This document shows, in pieces, positions 59,401 to 64,000 of a stretch of DNA of 64,000 nt (within the stretch, counting starts at the first letter, position 1; each line of letters begins with the position of its first letter). This DNA comes from Delphinapterus leucas (Eukaryota; Chordata; Mammalia; Artiodactyla; Monodontidae), in contig NW_022098031.1 of the NCBI RefSeq assembly GCF_002288925.2, forward strand, positions 10,879,251 through 10,943,250, given 5' to 3'. The notes below the pieces were generated by a model. The model did no database searches, was not told the DNA's origin, and was given only the letters and a program-made list of their open reading frames with translations. Both the position numbers and the translations under genes were made by a program.

Positions 59401-62400
59401 GAGGTAAGGGGGAGGGGCAGAGTGAGAACTCCAGGTTGCTCAGAAAGGGAGGTGGGGGCCAGGAAAGAACAGCAGCGGTGTTACCGAAGGCTGGCTGGGC
59501 GTTCTGTGCTTATTTTTCCTCATAGTGTATTTTCCACGGTGCTAGGAGACAAGGGTGGACCACTTGAGAATCTTCCCTTTTCATTTTGCTCTTCTTCCAC
59601 CAGCCCTGCTCGGTGTTAAAGAGAGAAGTCTGGGGCAGTGGTCTTCAAGCTTTTGTGCTTTCATACCCGCTAAAAGAATTTAGAAAGTCTTATCTCTCTT
59701 CACATTTTAAAGTTGATATTTAAGTTCTTTTTTATCAAAAGTGTAATGAATAGTTTCAAAGGATATGATTTCTAGCATATTGAATATTGTGTATATGTTT
59801 TACATGTCTTTTGTTAAAATTTTGGAGCTAGCGATTGAGCTCAGTTTATGGTAAATGTTCATCATTTAATTGGTAAAGTCAGTCCTCACTAGAAAACTAA
59901 TCATGTAAATTAGAATTATTTTCTGTGAGAAAAAAGTCTGACTTTATTTTTTGGTCCACATAAATGTATTAATATGCATATATGCATTTCACATAATGAC
60001 TGTCTTACACCTGAATTTTAATTCTAAGATAGGTAGATGGAAAAGGTGTTGTGCTGGATAAAATAAGGCACTGTTCTTTTGTTATTTCTAATCTCTGCCT
60101 TTGTTGCTTTGCTGTCAAATACTCTTCCTCAGGAGTTGTGCTTTCTTGAATTGTTCCTTTGTTTGTCCTCCCCACCTATGACAATTTTTTTATTCCATAG
60201 GGTGGTTGAGAGGCGTGTCTTTCTTGTATGAAGTGGGAAGAGGGTGATTATGAAGGGAGTGGTGAGAAAGAAACTACAGATGGCAGATGCAGCCCTTAGG
60301 CTGTCAGGAAGTAGCACACATGGAAGTTAGGATCTGGAAAGTGATTCCCTTAAGCTGCCCATTTCTGCTCCTGCCCCCCCACAGAATGTCTTTCTGTGCC
60401 TCCAGATATATATGCACCCAGTTTGAAGACCATGGTCTAGGGGAGACTTGTAAGGGTGGGGACCCTGGGTTTGATGGCCAGAACATCCATGATAGAGGCT
60501 AAAGGGCTCTGGTTTTACCTAATGCCAGGTTGTCTGTCTACCTTCCCTTCTCTTCCATTCTTAATCTTTCTTCTCTACCCCACCCTGCACTGTCTTCTTT
60601 CTTTTTAAAGAATGGCTCCAAACTAGGGCAGTATCTCAGTGACTGTCATTCCACAGAGCTCCTCTTACCTGGGTAGAAGGTTAAGTTTTTGGACATTTGC
60701 TTGCCAGACAGAAATATAGAGAAATAGTATCTTAGGTCTTGTCAAAAGGGTTCATTCTCTTTACTTCTCAGGAACTCAAGGCAAATGTAGAACTAAGATC
60801 CAGCATAATGACATCTCACCCCTTCTCATCTTGGTCTGCTGTACATAAGAGAAGCTTTGTGAAAAGTTCCAAATTTTGACAGCACCAGGGCCCTTTGTTC
60901 TGTAAAGTAGCACAGGAAAGTAATTAGAAACGGAGGCAACACATTCCACCTGGCTTGCCAGGTCCATCACGTTGTGATTCTAGCAACTTGTGTTAGGATA
61001 ACTCGAACATTGTGACCTCAATTTAAAAATTATGGTCAAACGTTTAATATTTCTTTAAAACAAAATTAAAGATATTATGTTGAAAAACTGTACTTTTTTT
61101 AATCCTGTAACTGAAAGGATATTGTGTATCTCAACTGAATTTTAAATTCCATTTCTCCTCTCATACATGTGATTAAAAGTTTTCTTTGTAGCTTGATGCT
61201 TTGGTATCTGCTATTTTTGTATATTATATTTTGTAGGAATCACAAAAGAGCCAAGTTTTATTTCCAAAAGAAGAGTCCCTCACCATGACCCACAGATTTC
61301 AAAATCTCTTGAGTGGAATGGAGCTACCTCAGAGAACGCTGTGGTTGTATCACCAGAACCCGAAGCCCCCAGAACACCAGAACCAGAACAAAAAGAAGAT
61401 GTTAACCAAGAAAGGGTTCTTGCACTAGATGCCTCCAGGGTTCCCAAGAGAACCAGATCTCACTCTGCAGACTCCAGAGCTGAAGGGGCTTCAGAAATTG
61501 TGGAAAATAAGGAGGATATAGTAGCAAATCATGTACCAGTTAATGAAAATGTGGAGCTGGAACATTCTACCAAGCTTCTTTCAGAAAACATAGATGGTGG
61601 GGTAGGTATATTCACTGTATTTCCTTTCAGAAGCATAGAATTCTTTGTAAATTTCATCATCATTTCAGTAATATTACATTTTGTGCTTAAATTTTTCCAT
61701 TATTTGTTTCCTTGTCCATTGTCTGTAGAAGAGTTGATAAGAGGCTGTTGACTTTAGTTATTATGACTTAGTTCTCTTCTTAATAGTTGCCATTTTGTAC
61801 TGGTTTTACTAAGATATCCCTTCGTTGGGTGCACAGCCTGCCTCTGGATTTTATTTATCATATATCAGCACCTGAGTCCTAAGGGACAGATCAAGTTGAG
61901 ACAGAGAAAGGGAGTAGGCCATTACCTCTGGCAGGGATGGTGAGCTGACTTATACCTAGGCCCTTTTCAATTTCTTATTGTGTACTAGCAGAAAAAACAG
62001 AGTCTCAATTGACAAAATGCAAAAGAAAGGAGAGGTCTGGCTAGATCTCAAAAGATCTTGCAGTTCTGCTCTCTTATGTCCCAGCTGGCCTGCGGCAGGT
62101 CCCTGCGAGCACATAAGCAGACGCTGCAGGGACCCGTGCAGACGCCTCACTGCTTCCCCATTTTTCTCCACTCTACTGCTTCCTCCCCATCTCATGTCCA
62201 CCGCTGACTGGAACCACGGAGAGGCATTTAGAAGTGTTGGAAGACCAGGGGGCATGGGAATCAAGGAAGGTGACATGTAAGTCTGGTGGGCAGAGGAAGG
62301 GGTGTCCCCAAAGCAAGCTGTGGACGAGGTAATGTGCTGTTGTTTCTTAGTAATATATTCAATTATGCATAATTGGTAGGAAGGGACTGAGAAATGTTAT

Positions 62401-62845
62401 CTACACTTGATCTTAGCCAAAAGGCGGAGATGCAATGAGAGAAATGTTATCTTTTGCTGGGATGCACAGTAATTCCTTGACGGTATTAAGGGAATTTTAA
62501 AGAGTTTCACAATTTAAAGGACGATTAACAATTAAAGAAAGGTTTCTGTATGACGATGTGCATATAGTTAATGATACCTTACTGTACACTTAAAAATTTG
62601 TTAAGAGGGTAGAGTTTTATGTTCTACATTTTTTACCACAGTTAAAAAAAAAAAAGTTTGAATAGAAATTTTTAATAACTTTGAGTGGGATTTTTTTTTT
62701 TCCCTAACAGTTGGATAGACTTCTACAGAAAAAAGCTGGACTGACTGTTGTTCCTTCACATAATGTCTTGAGAAATTCTGAATATCAAAGGCAGTTTGTT
62801 TGGAAGACCCCTAAAGAAACTACTTCAGCTTTTGCAGCCAATCAG
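56471..62845 (+). CDS. MDM1: MDM1, Mdm1 nuclear protein: partial gene, coding exons 1-4 (join 56471-56488, 57540-57654, 61237-61601, 62711-62845)
   Basis: Four exons join in frame to 633 bases, encoding residues 1-211 of a protein that is about 700 residues long in human. I recognise it from the start MPVRFK, the motif SEYQRNFLWKKS (residues 9-20), a basic/serine patch KRTRSHSADS (115-124) and a second motif copy SEYQRQFVWKTP (189-200). Known of the family: MDM1 binds microtubules, sits at centrioles and restrains centriole duplication; it is raised in multiciliated cells, and a truncating mouse allele causes retinal degeneration. The SEYQR-F-WK copies belong to a repeat set linked to microtubule binding. 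All introns are GT/AG. Introns 1-3 are 1051, 3582 and 1109 bases. There are no internal stops or frame breaks, so the gene looks functional. The remaining C-terminal exons lie beyond the window. Identity comes from remembered family sequence, not a search. Confidence 0.95.
57240..57405 (+). repeat. MIR in MDM1 intron 1
   Basis: ctttggaatcagacaaccag, tggttgtgaggattaaagga and cttggtcaatgt-like 3' end fit MIR. Confidence 0.7.
57540..57654 (+). CDS. MDM1: MDM1 coding exon 2 (residues 7-44 plus first base of codon 45)
   Basis: The acceptor is gcattacag|GGG and the donor TTAG|gtaagt, a consensus site. The exon is 115 bases and ends in phase 1, so the glycine codon 45 is split with exon 3. It encodes the first microtubule-motif copy (SEYQRNFLWKKS) and a well-conserved stretch ending in YPWAGLRSDQLG. 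A CHR SINE begins 84 bases past the donor. The intron 1 before it contains a MIR remnant. Confidence 0.95.
57739..57945 (+). mobile_element. CHR-2 SINE, short form, in MDM1 intron 2
   Basis: Head ggattccctggtggcgcagt to ggcccgcgtaccaca, then (CA)n and A-tail. The duplication ttgtgaag lies at 57731-57738 and 57946-57953. It begins 84 bases after the exon 2 donor, in the sense orientation of the gene. Confidence 0.93.
57975..58300 (-). repeat. LINE-2, reverse, in MDM1 intron 2
   Basis: aacaaatatttattgagggt, tcttctagggatataacttt, gtcaggaaaggcttatttga and ggagctgagacatgaaagct are reverse L2. Confidence 0.78.
58310..58400 (-). repeat. MIR fragment, reverse, in MDM1 intron 2
   Basis: gcagtttgcccaaggttcac and gatttgaaatcgagtctgtg are reverse MIR blocks. 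Confidence 0.65.
58530..58680 (+). repeat. LINE-2 3' end in MDM1 intron 2
   Basis: gagaacataagatctctgag, gagcagggctctgtctgtct and acacagggccttggcatact, then (gaat)n, give the L2 3' end. Confidence 0.75.
58680..58815 (+). repeat. MIR fragment in MDM1 intron 2
   Basis: ctgggtttgaatccacattt and gctgtgtgacttcgggcaaa are the MIR 5' half. Confidence 0.65.
58816..61236. other. Remainder of MDM1 intron 2
   Basis: No alternative exon recognised. 59638-59900 begins gcagtggtcttcaagctttt, like a hAT tip, but the partner end was not found. The rest is unassigned, AT-rich toward the exon 3 acceptor. Confidence 0.5.
61237..61601 (+). CDS. MDM1: MDM1 coding exon 3 (residues 45-166)
   Basis: The acceptor is attttgtag|GAATC, with a T-rich but A-interrupted tract. 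The donor is GGTGGG|gtaggt. The 365 bases complete the split glycine and add 121 codons. It encodes ITKEPSFISKRRVP, an acidic/proline segment rich in EPE, a basic-serine patch, and VPVNENVELEHSTKLLSEN near the end. The middle is low-complexity and probably disordered. The frame stays open about 150 bases past the donor, but the splice site and the exact join to exon 4 (IDGG then LDRLL) make 61601 the end. Confidence 0.94.
62401..62438 (-). pseudogene. U2 snRNA 5'-end fragment, retroinserted in MDM1 intron 3
   Basis: The minus strand of 62401-62436 equals bases 1-36 of U2 snRNA at 33 of 36 positions (differences at 3, 6 and 11), including the branch-site recognition region context. The U2 sequence stops at base 36 and has no A-tail. 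The perfect 12-base duplication gagaaatgttat flanks it (62389-62400, 62439-62450). It lacks promoter, Sm site and all later stems, so it is not a functional RNA. Confidence 0.88.
62560..62655 (+). repeat. Old LINE-type 3' tail in MDM1 intron 3
   Basis: tagttaatgataccttactg, gtacacttaaaaatttgtta and tctacattttttaccacagt, then an A-tract, are a common old L1-associated 3' end. Confidence 0.6.
62711..62845 (+). CDS. MDM1: MDM1 coding exon 4 (residues 167-211)
   Basis: A strong polypyrimidine tract and ccctaacag acceptor precede TTGGAT. The donor is AATCAG|gtagtt. The length is 135 bases, a whole 45 codons, so the exon could be skipped without a frameshift. It encodes LDRLLQKKAGLTVVPS and the second motif copy SEYQRQFVWKTP, then ends in FAANQ. 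The next exon should begin with a VFHNKSQF-like sequence, which I do not find before the window ends. Confidence 0.94.
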
Positions 62846-64000
62846 GTAGTTTAATGGATGCAATACATTTTTGAGGAATATCATCTAATCTAGTGTTGCA
62901 GATTTACATAGAACTAAGAACTGAAAGAAATTAGATACTTAAGAAGGCCTGAAGGTGGGTTCTAGAAACGTGAAAATGAGAGTTTTGCTAAAATCATCCT
63001 ATTACTTCTGATTTATAGTAGTAATATTATACTGTCCTAGGCTACTGATGAGCATTGTTGCCAGATCCATCACATATACTAAATATGAGACAGGGTAATG
63101 AAAACTTGAGGACTGGTAAGTTTTTGCATGCTGTGAATTTTTTTTATTTATTAAAAAATTGTTAAATTGATTGTATTCTGAAATGTTGAATTTTGTTGAC
63201 TAATATATTGCATGTTTTCTGTCTTCTAAGAAAGGTGTAACTGCGTTGGATATTTATTTTAATAAGTACAAAATAGGTTGAAAGTGATGCAAGATATATC
63301 ATTTTGTCCTTATATCAAATGAGCAGTGATAGGAATTGTCAGTTTAACTATATTTATATATTCAAAAGCTATAATGGTAACTAAATGTGATATTAGGTTT
63401 CATTGTATCCTCACACAATTTTAGTATTAGACTACCATTACTAATATATACTCTGTTGTTTTACTACTATAATTCTCCAGACAGTTCTTAGCTCATTTAT
63501 GTTCTTAACCATACTCCTAGGCTTAGGTAGGAAATACTTCCATTTAGAATATCCCCAAAGGCTCATGACAGCTTAGTCTTTTCTTTCTCACTCACCTATA
63601 TACTTTATACACCCATAAGGACCAAGAGGATAATTAGATTCAGCAAGACAATAACATGTCTTCTTACACTAAGATAGTACCAGTGTTATCCTACAAATTG
63701 TAGCAACTTTAGGCTTGCTTACTTGTTATTCAGTTTTTAAAAAACTGAAATTTATTTTAGGGACACATAAAATAACATAAATCAATACATACCCTTTATA
63801 AACCTAGTGAATAGAATCAGTACTTCTTTTGCTGGCTCACAAGTGTTGTTGGATAGAAAGTGTACCTACAAAATTACTTACAGCCTAAAAATCGTGACTG
63901 TTCAATTTTTGTAGAATATCTTACCTTTAAGGTAGAGGTGATTCAAATCAAAGCCCTATTGACAACTTCTGCATACTTCAGTGAAAGCATTATGTAGAAA
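62846..64000. other. MDM1 intron 4, incomplete
   Basis: AT-rich, with no recognisable exon encoding the expected next MDM1 residues and no confident repeat. The window ends inside this intron. Confidence 0.7.

Noticed and set aside
61602..61751. Continuation of the exon 3 frame past the donor
   Set aside because: A good donor at 61602 and the exact protein join to exon 4 show this is intron; the translated tail is hydrophobic and unlike MDM1.
1..64000. BovB, Bov-A or Alu elements, and full U6, 7SK, Y or 5S RNA copies
   Set aside because: None recognised on either strand. The absence supports a cetacean over a ruminant or primate source.

Overview
This is a piece of a mammalian nuclear genome, almost certainly a cetacean. 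The evidence is the dense family of tRNA-derived SINEs whose head reads ggcttccctggtggcgcagt (CHR-1/CHR-2 type), in both a long and an internally deleted short form. There is no BovB, Bov-A or primate Alu. The youngest L1 has a cetartiodactyl-type 3' end. There are no bacterial features.

One protein-coding gene is supported: the 5' part of MDM1 (Mdm1 nuclear protein, a microtubule-binding centriolar protein) on the + strand. Its CpG-island promoter spans about 55990-56640. Four coding exons follow: 56471-56488, 57540-57654, 61237-61601 and 62711-62845. They join in frame with GT/AG borders to give the first 211 residues. The gene runs off the right end inside intron 4.

The left 56 kb is intergenic and holds no exon I can recognise. 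In human, the 5' side of MDM1 faces a long gene-poor interval before RAP1B, which fits this layout. The interval is filled with repeats: a 5'-cut L1 (1-1431), thirteen CHR SINEs (twelve upstream of MDM1, one in its intron 2), many MIR and L2 fragments, older L1 fragments, hAT-type DNA transposon relics (6151-7198, 18550-18881, 18886-19031) and two MLT1-like solo LTRs (15115-15700, 49790-50262). Between them lie unassigned stretches with a few candidate regulatory motifs: RFX X-boxes near 27.6 and 38.7 kb and a CTCF-like core at 36.46 kb.

The most unusual small structures are retrotransposition products. Two are A-tract-only insertions with full target-site duplications (12889-12932 and 15161-15200). 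One is a promoterless 5'-truncated CHR SINE (12661-12742). One is a 36-base 5' fragment of U2 snRNA with its own target-site duplication in MDM1 intron 3 (62401-62438). I found no evidence for an undescribed multi-gene system. Repeat boundaries given without target-site duplications are approximate.
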